Assembly (NCBI GenBank): GCA_963851325.1
Contig: CAWKOR010000001.1
Coordinates: 2,356,001-2,420,000 of the forward strand
Direction of reading: 5' to 3'
From: DATGKG01 sp963851325
GTDB lineage: Bacteria; Desulfobacterota; Binatia; Binatales; Binataceae
Length of the DNA stretch: 64,000 nt
Shown: piece by piece, positions 52,687-60,943 of the stretch
Numbering within the stretch: the stretch's first letter is position 1
How the letters are laid out: each line of letters opens with the position of its first letter
Made by a program: the position numbers and the translations under genes
Notes under the pieces: generated by a model
Database searches by the model: none
Told to the model about the DNA's origin: nothing
What the model saw: the letters and a program-made list of their open reading frames with translations, nothing else

Positions 52687-52938
52687 ATGGCACTAGTGAT
52701 TCGACTGCGGCGGCATGGCAGCCGCAAGAAACCGTTTTTCCGGATCGTGGTGGCGGATTCGCGCTCGCCGCGCGATGGCCGTTTCGTCGAGCAAATCGGC
52801 ACCTATGATCCCGCTTACAAACCGGCCAAAGTGACACTTAAGCAGGAGCAGGTGGAACACTGGATCAAAGTCGGCGCGAAACCGTCAGACACGGTGCGCG
52901 AACTGATCCGGCAAGCTTCCAGCGCCGCCGGCGCGTGA
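52687..52938 (+). CDS. rpsP: 30S ribosomal protein S16
   Basis: An 83-residue ribosomal protein with the standard N-terminus MALVIRLRRHGSRKKPFFRI VVAD (given in two pieces), and the GRFVEQIGTYDP segment in the middle. The length is normal. GGAGAG lies eight bases upstream. Confidence 0.97.
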   Translation: MALVIRLRRHGSRKKPFFRIVVADSRSPRDGRFVEQIGTYDPAYKPAKVTLKQEQVEHWIKVGAKPSDTVRELIRQASSAAGA

Positions 52939-53001
52939 TTCGCCGACAAAATTGCGATGGCTCGCACCACAACCTCAAAACTTGCCTGAACGGAGCCGAC
53001 T

Positions 53002-53238
53002 ATGAAGGAGCTAGTTCAGTTTCTCGCCCAGCAGTTGGTTAACAATCCGACCGCGGTTGAAGTCAAGGAGACCCAGGGCGACACTGCCTCGGTGCTGGAG
53101 TTGCGCGTCGCCAAGGAAGACCTCGGCCGCGTGATTGGCAAGCAAGGCCGCACCGCGAAGTCGATTCGCACCATCCTCAATGCGGTCGCCTCGCGCACCA
53201 ATCGCAAAGTGGTGCTGGAAATCATCGAAGACAAGTAG
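53002..53238 (+). CDS. khpA: KH-domain RNA-binding protein KhpA
   Basis: A 78-residue KH-domain protein. The GXXG loop reads IGKQGRTAKSIRTILNA (about residues 47-63). In Firmicutes, KhpA pairs with KhpB to bind RNA and affect cell division; here it is part of the rpsP-rimM-trmD run typical of many phyla. Confidence 0.95.
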   Translation: MKELVQFLAQQLVNNPTAVEVKETQGDTASVLELRVAKEDLGRVIGKQGRTAKSIRTILNAVASRTNRKVVLEIIEDK

Positions 53239-53243
53239 CCGAT

Positions 53244-53864
53244 TTGTGCAGCTGTGGTTCGATTGCGCGGCCGCATCGCCGCATCTGCCTAACCAGCCAG
53301 GTTGGACTCATCGCTAACAAACCTCCCGAGGCGCGCGTATCGCTGATAAGAATCGGCCGCATCATCGGAGTTCATGGGCTGCGCGGCGGGCTGCGATTTC
53401 GACCTGACAATCCCGAATCAGAATCGATCCAGACCATCGAACGGGTCCTTCTTGGCGATGGCGATACCGCATCTGCGGATGCCACCAACGCCCGGGAATT
53501 CCGCGTCATCGGCGTCGCGCAGGTTGGCCGCGGAAACCTTCGCGTGATGCTGGAGGGAATCACTGACCCCAATCTGGCGGAGCCGCTGAAGGGTAAAAAC
53601 GTCTTCGTCGATGAGCGCGAGCTTCCTCCACCGGCCGAAAATGAATTCTATTTCCGCGACGTTATCGGTTGCGAAGTCTTCCTGACCGATGGACGGCGCA
53701 TCGGCGCAATCCAGGACGTTATCGCCACCGGCGCCAACGATGTCTTCGTGGTTCACTCCGAGGATAAGGAATTCCTCGTTCCGGTAATCGAAGACGTGGT
53801 CAAGGAGATCGATGTCGCAGCTCGCCGCGTCGTTATCGAGGCCGTGCCGGGTCTATTGGATTAG
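53244..53864 (+). CDS. rimM: Ribosome maturation factor RimM
   Basis: A protein of the RimM family. The conserved part starts with IRIGRIIGVHGLRGGLRF, followed by the N-terminal barrel and the PRC-barrel (FYFRDVIGCEVF, about residues 140-155 counted from 53244) and an end VPGLLD. The only standard in-frame start is TTG 53244, which adds about 33 residues not seen in the family. The natural start of the family would be near 53340, where only GTA and CTG (53343) codons are found; GAGG lies 11 bases upstream of that CTG. The true start is therefore uncertain. It assists 30S assembly near S19. Confidence 0.9.
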   Translation: MCSCGSIARPHRRICLTSQVGLIANKPPEARVSLIRIGRIIGVHGLRGGLRFRPDNPESESIQTIERVLLGDGDTASADATNAREFRVIGVAQVGRGNLRVMLEGITDPNLAEPLKGKNVFVDERELPPPAENEFYFRDVIGCEVFLTDGRRIGAIQDVIATGANDVFVVHSEDKEFLVPVIEDVVKEIDVAARRVVIEAVPGLLD

Positions 53865-53914
53865 AACTGCGGTAGAGAGCGAAGCGAAGGCGAAATTATC
53901 GAGCCCTTCGGAAC

Positions 53915-54022
53915 TGCAAAAACAAACCCACTTCGCGGACGCCCGGTGGCGCACCAAGGAGCGTCCAAGGACCTCAGATGGCAAGGTTTACTTGAGCCCA
54001 AAAGTGCAAAAGCAAACCCACT
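53915..54022. repeat. Direct repeat pair, 18 bp with one mismatch, 90 bases apart
   Basis: TGCAAAAACAAACCCACT (53915-53932) recurs as TGCAAAAGCAAACCCACT (54005-54022), and GAGCCC precedes both copies. The pair lies in the gap between rimM and the secreted protein gene. Their role is unknown. Confidence 0.65.
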
Positions 54023-54122
54023 AAGTTCAACGATTACGGGCAATATTCGGCGTATGGTGCGCGCCCACGAAGGGAGGCTGCCGCGGGCCTGTCACCGAGT
54101 CGTAGGCCAGACTCTGACAGAC

Positions 54123-54701
54123 CTACCACCTGCATACTGCGGTCGCGTCGCATTCGGTCTTGCTGCTGAAGTGATTGGGCAGAAACACGATGCCTTTCTT
54201 GTTGGGACAGAAGGTGAAGGAACCGGAGTGGTACCATCCGCCCTTGTCGCCATCGAACGCGGCTTCCTTCTTGTCTGGCGCACCGATTTTCCAACTGTCA
54301 TGGTCCTTAACCAGGTAGAGGTCGAGGCGACTGACTTCAGAGGCGGGAATGTCCGAAGAGTCCGGCTTGAAAAAGTTCGCACCGACCACCGCATCTTTCT
54401 TTCCGGTGCGCAGAACTTTCACATTGCCATCAAAGGCGACGCTGACCTTGGGCCCGGTGTCTCCCGGACGGAGGTTCTCGGGCCGCAGCTTACGATCGTA
54501 TTTGCTCTGCACCAGGGTCCACAAGTCATCGATCTTGCTATCGGCTATCGCCTGGTACGCTTTCTTGGCCGTGTCCTGGATGGCGGCCTGGTCGGCGGAT
54601 GCGGCGGCGCCATCCGCAGCCTCCTCCGCAAGTGCGCTGGTGGACGCCATCAGTGCCAAAGTCAAAACAGTAATTCCGATCCGGCCAAGAATCTGTCGCA
54701 T
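54123..54701 (-). CDS. Secreted protein of unknown function
   Basis: A 192-residue exported protein with a clear signal peptide (MRQILGRIGITVLTLALMAS to about residue 25, cleavage near ALA-EE). The mature part has an alanine-rich start, a helix (KKAYQAIADSKIDDLWTLVQ) and a beta-rich domain with LDLYLVKDHDSWKIGAPDKK. Its shape resembles the small NTF2-like/SH3-type secreted domains of many Gram-negatives but no family name is justified. ATG 54701 has AGGA upstream; ATG 54710 is possible. Cysteines occur only near the C-terminus (FCPNKK, ECDATAVC). Confidence 0.75.
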   Translation of the reverse strand: MRQILGRIGITVLTLALMASTSALAEEAADGAAASADQAAIQDTAKKAYQAIADSKIDDLWTLVQSKYDRKLRPENLRPGDTGPKVSVAFDGNVKVLRTGKKDAVVGANFFKPDSSDIPASEVSRLDLYLVKDHDSWKIGAPDKKEAAFDGDKGGWYHSGSFTFCPNKKGIVFLPNHFSSKTECDATAVCRW

Positions 54702-54774
54702 GTGCCCCATCCTGTCGTTTGTGCAAGTTAGCCGTAAGTAGCATCGCGCAATCAGGCGCTGCAAGACGCCGATA

Positions 54775-54823
54775 TTTTGACGGTCGCGGGTTGTCGTCTC
54801 AATACCGACGGCCTCCGTCAAAA
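54775..54823. promoter_or_regulatory. Nested inverted repeat in a divergent promoter region
   Basis: TTTTGACGG (54775-54783) pairs with CCGTCAAAA (54815-54823), and GTCG (54793-54796) with CGAC (54806-54809) inside. It lies between the divergent secreted-protein and cupin genes, about 75 bases before the cupin start, so it could be an operator or a 5' leader structure. Confidence 0.45.
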
Positions 54824-54897
54824 AATCCCAGATGGCAAGGCGGTCGTGCATCCGACTCGCTTGACGCGGTCGCTGGTGGCGCGCTAATGCCCCGTCT

Positions 54898-55743
54898 ATG
54901 AAGACCGCGCACGCCGCATCCACGCAATGGGGTGCCGTCTCGGGCCATCGCTCGGGAGGCATCGACTTCAAGCGCCTGATCCAGGGCGAGGATGGCGCGC
55001 CTGACAACTTCGAATTCAGCTTCGTGCGCACCGCCGGCGATTACTTTACGCCGCGCCATCGGCACAATTTCGATCAGCTGCGCTTTTGCCTCGAAGGCTC
55101 GATGAACTACGCACCCGGCAAGAATCTGACCGCCGGCACCGTCGGATATTTTCCTGAAGGCACCTTTTACGGTCCGCAACAGGACACCACCGGCTCGATC
55201 GTGCTGTTGCTTCAGATGGGCGGTGCGGGCGGCTACGGATTCATGAGCTATCGGCAACTCAATGACGGGTACCAGCGACTCTCCGATCTCGGTCAATTCG
55301 ATCAGGGGGTGTTTACCCGGACTACCACCGACGGTCGCTCGCAACGCAAAGATGGTTACGAGGCGATTTGGGAATACGTCAATAAGCGCGAGGTCGAGTA
55401 TCCCGCGCCTCGCTACGAAGAGCCGATTGTGATGCATCCGGAGAATTTCGGATGGCGCGCGATCGGTGGCGGCTTCGACTTCAAGCATCTCGGCTCGTTC
55501 GGCGAGCGCGGGCTCGAGGTGGGCTTCATTCGCGGTCCGCGCGGCGCTACCCATACGCTAGGCGCGCTGGCGTCGCCGGAGCTGGCGCTGGTAACCAAGG
55601 GCGCCTTCGCAGTAGAAACTTTACCCGGTGAGAAACTCGACAAGCATTCGGCGTGGTATGTCGATGCGCGCGATCAGGGAACCAGGTTCGAAGTGCTCGA
55701 AGATACCGAGTTCTTCCTGATTCGGATGCCCACCTTCAACTGA
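54898..55743 (+). CDS. Cupin-like protein next to a Rieske oxygenase
   Basis: A 281-residue beta-barrel protein with the cupin-type motif FTPRHRHNFDQLRFCLEGSM (about residues 48-67), which offers the His and Glu ligands for a metal ion. A second barrel half follows after residue 170. No signal peptide. Start ATG 54898. The Rieske oxygenase starts 17 bases after its stop, so the two are probably co-transcribed. A regulatory or dioxygenase-type role in the breakdown of the Rieske enzyme's substrate is conceivable but unproven. Confidence 0.78.
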   Translation: MKTAHAASTQWGAVSGHRSGGIDFKRLIQGEDGAPDNFEFSFVRTAGDYFTPRHRHNFDQLRFCLEGSMNYAPGKNLTAGTVGYFPEGTFYGPQQDTTGSIVLLLQMGGAGGYGFMSYRQLNDGYQRLSDLGQFDQGVFTRTTTDGRSQRKDGYEAIWEYVNKREVEYPAPRYEEPIVMHPENFGWRAIGGGFDFKHLGSFGERGLEVGFIRGPRGATHTLGALASPELALVTKGAFAVETLPGEKLDKHSAWYVDARDQGTRFEVLEDTEFFLIRMPTFN

Positions 55744-55760
55744 TTCAGGGGGAAAAGAAA

Positions 55761-56750
55761 ATGGCAGCAGGCGCGATCCAGACGGCCGCACGAGTTCGCA
55801 GGCCCGCGAAGGGTAAGAAAGCCGCCGCAGGATTCCACCAATGCTGGTATGCGATCGCGCGCTCCGATGAAGTCGCACCCGGGCAAGTCGTCGGTCGCGA
55901 TTTTCTCGAAGGCCGCGCAATTGTCTATCGCGGCGAGAGCGGAAAGCCTGCGGTGATGACGGCGTGGTGCCGGCATCTGGGCGCTGATATGAGCCTCGGC
56001 AAAGTTATCGGCGACGACGTGCGTTGCGCGTTTCACCATTGGCAATACGGCCCCGACGGCGCATGCACGAAGATTCCCGCATCCGACAAGATTCCCAAGG
56101 CCGCCAAGCTGTTCAAATTCCCTACTGCGGAGAAATGGGGCCTCATCTGGGCTTTCAATGGTGACAAGCCGCTTTACGATGTTCCCGATTTTCCCGGCTA
56201 CGATGCCTCGACGCTGGATTTCCGCACCGCCGAGGCATTCGATCTTCCGGTCGAGCCGTGGGTGCCGTTCACCAACTCGATGGACTTTCAGCATCTGCGG
56301 GTGCTGCACGGCCTCAAGATCGATTGCAATCCCGATCAGATCCACGTCGGACCATACAAGATTGAATACGACGTCCGCTTCGAGGATCCGCAATACGGAA
56401 TTTTCGATCAGTCGATACGCGTCAGCGGCACCAACACTATCGCACTCGCGGGCAAGCTCAATGGTATGAGCGTGCTCTCGATGGCGACCGGCACGCCCAC
56501 TCCCGACGGCCGCACCCACGGGTGGTCGGTCACTGCGACTCCGCTGGCGGAAGGTGACGAAGAAGGCCGCGCGCAACGGATCCAAATTGGCCAAGCGTTC
56601 TTCCAGCGGCTGATCGAGGAAGACACTCCCATCATGAGCACCATTCGATTTCGCGAGGGCCTGCTTATTGACGCGGATCGCGCGCTGGCGATGTTCTTTC
56701 AATACGTGAAGAGGTACCCAACCGCGCAGCCGGCGGCGCGCTTCGCCTAA
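55761..56750 (+). CDS. Rieske [2Fe-2S] non-heme iron oxygenase alpha subunit
   Basis: A 329-residue Rieske oxygenase. The cluster ligands are CRHLGADMSL (C-x-H) and CAFHHWQYG (C-x2-H), about residues 71-100. The mononuclear iron site follows in FTNSMDFQHLRVLHG (about 170-185) with D, H and H. ATG 55761 follows a Shine-Dalgarno AGGGGG. It is of the short oxygenase type, which needs separate reductase components; none is encoded here. The likely role is hydroxylation or demethylation of an unknown aromatic or aliphatic compound. Confidence 0.9.
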   Translation: MAAGAIQTAARVRRPAKGKKAAAGFHQCWYAIARSDEVAPGQVVGRDFLEGRAIVYRGESGKPAVMTAWCRHLGADMSLGKVIGDDVRCAFHHWQYGPDGACTKIPASDKIPKAAKLFKFPTAEKWGLIWAFNGDKPLYDVPDFPGYDASTLDFRTAEAFDLPVEPWVPFTNSMDFQHLRVLHGLKIDCNPDQIHVGPYKIEYDVRFEDPQYGIFDQSIRVSGTNTIALAGKLNGMSVLSMATGTPTPDGRTHGWSVTATPLAEGDEEGRAQRIQIGQAFFQRLIEEDTPIMSTIRFREGLLIDADRALAMFFQYVKRYPTAQPAARFA

Positions 56751-57590
56751 CTACGCAATCGCCGCGGCGGCTTCCGGCGCGTAGAGCGCTGTCCAGTTGA
56801 CGCCGAACCGATAGACGGTCGTTGATAGCACCATCCGAGGAGTCGCAAGGCAGTTGGGCGAGCCCGCGTGCATCATCACCGGATGCATAAGGTATACGTC
56901 GCCCGGATCGCCGGTCATTTCCACGACGCGTACTTCCACATCTTCGACTACCGCCGTGGTCTTCATGAAACGCTTGACTCGATCGATCGCGGGATCGAAC
57001 GAACACAACTGTTTCATCCAGGCATATCGCTGAATCAGCCCCTTGCGGACGTCGGACGATCGCATCTTCGCAATTGAGCGAGCATCGGCCAGTGCCTGAG
57101 CCAGCCGGGGTGATCCAGCAACGGTGAGCGTCGCGCCGCCTCGGTGCGACACTGTGTCCAGACAGGTAAACAGCCGCACGCCGTAAAGATCGGGCAGCGA
57201 TCGCACCACCGGCGCATCAAGATGCCACCCCTGATACGGCACGTCCCAGCGGCCGTCGCGCGCTTCGGGATATGCTCCGGGAAACGAAACCAGTAGCGAG
57301 CCCCAATGCTCGTCACGCTCCCAGGCCGCGACTCCCAGCAGGTCATCGAGTATCGCGCGCAGAGGGGGACTCCCGACTTGTTCGAAGGTCAACGATTTGG
57401 GCCGATCCTTGGTGCCGGCGATTCTTTGCGCCTTCCAGGTTTCCGGATCATCGCGGCGGATGTGATACCGGCGAGCGAGCCTCTCCCAAACGGAATCGCA
57501 CATCGCGTTGGCAACGCGCGATGGGACCGCGCCAGGGACGCGCAGGATACCGAAGCGTCGGAACTCGTCTAGCTGTTCAGGGGTAAGCAT
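56751..57590 (-). CDS. Phytanoyl-CoA dioxygenase (PhyH) family protein
   Basis: A 279-residue Fe(II)/2-oxoglutarate-dependent oxygenase. Iron ligands are in GWHLDAP (HxD, about residue 122) and in MHPVMMHAGSPN with the distal His (about 244), followed by an Arg in TPRMVLS that binds 2-oxoglutarate. It is convergent with the Rieske gene with no bases between the two stops. Together with the Rieske oxygenase it suggests an oxidative catabolic unit; its substrate is unknown. Confidence 0.87.
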   Translation of the reverse strand: MLTPEQLDEFRRFGILRVPGAVPSRVANAMCDSVWERLARRYHIRRDDPETWKAQRIAGTKDRPKSLTFEQVGSPPLRAILDDLLGVAAWERDEHWGSLLVSFPGAYPEARDGRWDVPYQGWHLDAPVVRSLPDLYGVRLFTCLDTVSHRGGATLTVAGSPRLAQALADARSIAKMRSSDVRKGLIQRYAWMKQLCSFDPAIDRVKRFMKTTAVVEDVEVRVVEMTGDPGDVYLMHPVMMHAGSPNCLATPRMVLSTTVYRFGVNWTALYAPEAAAAIA

Positions 57591-57695
57591 GGCGGAAACC
57601 TATCGAGAAGTTCCAGATTTTGGAGAATCGCCCGCCGCCATGCAAGTGGCTCTCGATTCAGATGATGCAGCGCCTGTACAGTAAAACCATCCGCG

Positions 57696-58383
57696 ATGGA
57701 ATTTCACATCATAACGCTCTTCCCGGAGATGTTCGACTCGCCGTTTCGAGGCGGAGTGGTCGGACGCGCTATCGAGCAGGGCATGATCATCGTGAAGCCG
57801 CATCCGCTGCGGCCGTTCGGACTTGGCAACTACAAGCAAGTAGATGATCAACCATATGGCGGCGGCAGCGGGATGGTGATGCGGCCAGAGCCACTCGCGG
57901 CGGCGATCGATGCGGTAATCGGTGAGCGTCCACAGCTGTGGCGCATCCTGATGACGCCGCAGGGCGCACCGCTCACGCAGGAGAAGGTGCGCGAATTGGC
58001 GGTCGCAGGGACCGGGGCTGCTCTTGATCGCGGGCCGTTACGAAGGCGTCGATGAGCGGTTGCGCTCGATGGTCGACGAGGAAATTTCGATCGGCGACTA
58101 CGTGCTTTCGGGCGGTGAGCTTCCCGCGATGGTGCTCATCGAAGCGGTGGTGCGACTTCAACCGGGGGTTCTCGGAAATCCTGATTCGGTAATCGAAGAG
58201 TCTTTCAGCGCCGAGTTACTCGAATATCCGCAATACACGCGCCCGGAAGAGTTTCGCGGGATGCGGGTGCCGGAAGTGCTGCTCAGCGGCGACCACGGCA
58301 AGATTCGCGCATGGCGCGCGGAGCAGTCACGGCGCCGCACCGAAGAGCGCCGTCCCGACCTCTTCGGACGTCGAAAGCCGTAG
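57696..58383 (+). CDS. trmD: tRNA (guanine37-N1)-methyltransferase TrmD, with a single-base frameshift
   Basis: A SPOUT-class enzyme that methylates G37 of tRNA, normally about 230 residues. The first frame covers about 105 residues (MEFHIITLFPEMFDSPFRGG to ELAVAGTG) and the second covers the rest, starting at LLLIAGRYEGVDERLR with the trefoil-knot motif IGDYVLSGGELPA. The break lies at GGGG 58014-58017: with three Gs the two frames join without loss. TrmD is essential in most bacteria, so either the base is a sequencing or assembly error or the shift is corrected during translation. The stop directly precedes the next start. Confidence 0.85.
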
Positions 58384-58953
58384 ATGTCGCACCTGTTTCT
58401 CGCGCTGATTCATCATCCGGTGGTCGATCGCAATGGCCGCATCGTGACCTCGGCGATCACCAGCCTCGATATCCACGACATCGCGCGCTCGGCACATACC
58501 TACGGCGTGGAAAGAGCCTACATCGTGCATCCGATACCCGAGCAGCGCGAGTTCGCTGGCACGGTCATCGATCACTGGCGTTTCGACTTCGGCCGTAGTT
58601 TTGACGGCCGCCGCCGCGAGGCATTGGAAATCATCAAAATTGTCGAAACCCTCGATGACGCGATCGCCGATGCGTCGACGGCCGCCGGCGCGCGCCCGTT
58701 GGTCGTGCATACCTCGGCGCGCACCTCAGGCGGCATGACTACTGCAGAGCTGCGTCAAAAAATGGAAGCGACCGATGCGCCTCCAGTCCTGATTCTGTTC
58801 GGTACTGGATTTGGAATGGCGCCCAGCGTTCTGGAACGCGCCGACATCGTGCTCCATGCGATCCTCGGACCGGGTAGCTACAACCATCTGTCGGTACGCG
58901 CCGCCGTCAGCATCATCCTCGATCGCCTGCGCGGCCGATCAGGTGACGGTTGA
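58384..58953 (+). CDS. SPOUT-like RNA methyltransferase (TrmD-neighbour family)
   Basis: A 189-residue protein of the RNA methyltransferase family found between trmD and rplS in delta-proteobacteria and Aquificales. It shows the knot-like glycines in LILFGTGFGMAPSVLE (about residue 138) and a long N-terminal alpha/beta domain (ALIHHPVVDRNGRIVTSAIT). The target RNA is unknown. ATG follows the trmD TAG at once. Confidence 0.82.
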   Translation: MSHLFLALIHHPVVDRNGRIVTSAITSLDIHDIARSAHTYGVERAYIVHPIPEQREFAGTVIDHWRFDFGRSFDGRRREALEIIKIVETLDDAIADASTAAGARPLVVHTSARTSGGMTTAELRQKMEATDAPPVLILFGTGFGMAPSVLERADIVLHAILGPGSYNHLSVRAAVSIILDRLRGRSGDG

Positions 58954-59006
58954 GTCGCGGGGGCGGTTCCGATAAATTCATCTGCTCTACCGAGGGGCAT
59001 TTTCCC

Positions 59007-59351
59007 ATGAATAGCATCATCCAGAAGGTCGAAGACCGCGGGCTTCGAAGCGATCTCCCCGAGTTTCGCGTTGGCGACAGCGTCCGGGTCCATGTCAAGG
59101 TTCGCGAAGGCGAGAAAGAGCGCATCCAGGCATTCGAGGGCGTGGTAATCAAAATCAACCGTGGCGGCAATCGCGCCGCATTCACGGTACGCAAGATTTC
59201 CTACGGGGTCGGGGTCGAGAGAATCTTTCCGCTGCACTCGCCGCGCATCGACAAGTTGCAAGTGCTCTCGAGGAGCAAGGTCCGCCGCGCGAAGCTGTAT
59301 TACCTGCGCGGATTGTCGGGTAAAGCAGCCCGGCTCGACATTGCCGGCTGA
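59007..59351 (+). CDS. rplS: 50S ribosomal protein L19
   Basis: A 114-residue ribosomal protein with the usual N-terminus MNSIIQKVEDRGLRSDLPEF and C-terminus SKVRRAKLYYLRGLSGKAAR. GAGGGG lies nine bases before ATG 59007. It ends the trmD operon and is followed by a terminator hairpin. Confidence 0.97.
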   Translation: MNSIIQKVEDRGLRSDLPEFRVGDSVRVHVKVREGEKERIQAFEGVVIKINRGGNRAAFTVRKISYGVGVERIFPLHSPRIDKLQVLSRSKVRRAKLYYLRGLSGKAARLDIAG

Positions 59352-59376
59352 GGAGTCTACCTGCCTCGCCTTGAGC

Positions 59377-59401
59377 AGCGCCCTCGCATCCGGAGGGCGC
59401 T
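59377..59401. terminator. Terminator-like hairpin between rplS and bactofilin
   Basis: AGCGCCCTC (59377-59385) pairs perfectly with GAGGGCGCT (59393-59401) over a seven-base loop, located between two convergent genes. The following sequence contains only short T runs. Confidence 0.65.
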
Positions 59402-59421
59402 ACCGTTTGATGCTCCGTGGA

Positions 59422-59907
59422 TTACGCGGTAGTTGACGATTCCGGCGCCCGGCGCGAGGTCATCTTGACGTTGCCGCTGAAATAGGCGCCTTCACAAACT
59501 GTAAGATTTTCCGCCGTGATGTCGCCGTAGACGCGAGCGTGCGACCCGAGATAAGCGCGGCTTGCATCCACGATGTCACCGCGCATTTCGCCGAGCACCA
59601 CCAGCTTACTGGCTTTCATCCTGCCCTCTACGGTTCCGGTTTCCGCGATCACCACCAGCGACGATGAGCTGACTTCGCCTCGAAAGGTGCCTTCAATCCG
59701 AACCGGCTCATTGAAGATTAGCCGTCCTGAAACGTTGACCCCCTGACCGACCGCCACCCGGGTGCGCTCCTGTACCCATCCGGTGGGTGCATGATGTGCA
59801 TCGGCGCCGCTGTGTTGCGAATCCTGCTTGGATCTCGATTCAGCCCTCGATGGACTTTCGACCAGCCTCCCGGCTTTCAAAAACCGGTCATTTCCTTGCG
59901 CAGCCAT
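59422..59907 (-). CDS. Bactofilin
   Basis: A 161-residue polymerising cytoskeletal protein. The central bactofilin beta-helix spans about residues 52-145 with repeated short strands (VNVSGRLIFNEPVRIEGTFRG EV in two parts; VVLGEMRGDIV; YGDITAENLTV). The N- and C-terminal tails are short and charged, as usual for the family. It likely helps localise cell-wall or chromosome factors. It lies directly before the opp genes on the minus strand but its function need not be linked. Confidence 0.9.
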   Translation of the reverse strand: MAAQGNDRFLKAGRLVESPSRAESRSKQDSQHSGADAHHAPTGWVQERTRVAVGQGVNVSGRLIFNEPVRIEGTFRGEVSSSSLVVIAETGTVEGRMKASKLVVLGEMRGDIVDASRAYLGSHARVYGDITAENLTVCEGAYFSGNVKMTSRRAPESSTTA

Positions 59908-59917
59908 TTACTCACCC

Positions 59918-60943
59918 TCATGTCGCGGGAAAAACGTGACACGCGACCCCATGCCCGCCGTGGCCCTTCTCCAGCGGCGGCTCCATCGTCCGGCAGATAT
60001 CCTTCGCATACGGACAGCGTGGATGGAAGCTGCAACCGCTCGGCGGATTTACCGGGCTGGGAACCTCGCCCGGTAATTTGATGCGTTCGGACTTCGCGGA
60101 TGGAGTAACCGAAGGAATCGCCGATAGCAGCGCGCGCGTGTAAGGATGCCGCGGATTGGCGTAGATCTCGTCGCGGCTGGCAATTTCGACAATCTTGCCC
60201 AGGTACATAATCGCGACCCGATTGCTGATGTGTTCGACCACGCGCAAATCGTGCGCGATGAACAGGTAGGTGAGCTTCAACTGCTCCTGCAAATCCTGCA
60301 GCAGGTTGATGATCTGCGCCTGGATGGAAACATCGAGCGCCGAGACCGGTTCATCGAGCACCAGGAAGCGCGGCTTGACCGCGAGCGCTCTCGCGATTCC
60401 GATACGCTGACGCTGTCCACCGGAAAATTCATGGGGATAGCGACTCAGCGCGTCCGGCGACATACCAACCATCTTCAGAAGCTCGGCAATCCGGTCGAGC
60501 TTCTCTTTGCCCCGCGCGAGCCGATGGATTTCAATGCCTTCGCCGACGATCGATCGCACTCGCATGCGCGGGTTGAGCGAGGCGTATGGATCCTGAAAAA
60601 CCAGCTGCATATCGCGGCGCAAATGTCGCAGTTCTGAGCGCGCGAGCGTCGATAGATCGCGTCCCTCAACGAATACCCTTCCTGAAGTCGGTTCGATCAG
60701 TCGAAGTATCAGGCGCCCGAGCGTTGATTTCCCGGAGCCCGATTCGCCGACCAGGCCCAACGTCTCGCCCTGAACGATCTCGAGATTAACGCCAGTGACC
60801 GCTTTGACCGTGAGCCGGCCGCCGCCCAGCACTCCCGATGATCCCGCCGCAAATTCCTTGGACAGGTTCTCGGTACGGACCAATGCGCCGGCGGCCGCGA
60901 CGGCGGCACTTTGTGTGGCGCTAGACACGGATGCAGGCGACAT
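59918..60943 (-). CDS. oppF: Oligopeptide ABC transporter ATP-binding protein OppF
   Basis: A 341-residue ATPase of the Opp/Dpp family. Walker A GESGSGKSTLGRL lies at about residues 66-78, the signature SGGQRQRIGIARAL at about 170, Walker B LVLDEPVSALD at about 192, and the family-specific C-terminal region PSGCSFHPRCPYA has the cysteines that bind an Fe-S cluster in some relatives. It overlaps oppD by 23 bases. It is 3'-most in the oppBCDF run on the minus strand. Confidence 0.92.
   Translation of the reverse strand: MSPASVSSATQSAAVAAAGALVRTENLSKEFAAGSSGVLGGGRLTVKAVTGVNLEIVQGETLGLVGESGSGKSTLGRLILRLIEPTSGRVFVEGRDLSTLARSELRHLRRDMQLVFQDPYASLNPRMRVRSIVGEGIEIHRLARGKEKLDRIAELLKMVGMSPDALSRYPHEFSGGQRQRIGIARALAVKPRFLVLDEPVSALDVSIQAQIINLLQDLQEQLKLTYLFIAHDLRVVEHISNRVAIMYLGKIVEIASRDEIYANPRHPYTRALLSAIPSVTPSAKSERIKLPGEVPSPVNPPSGCSFHPRCPYAKDICRTMEPPLEKGHGGHGVACHVFPAT

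Noticed and set aside
55674..56702. 342-codon minus-strand frame opposite the Rieske gene
   Set aside because: Opposite the full Rieske ligand set; no recognisable domain.
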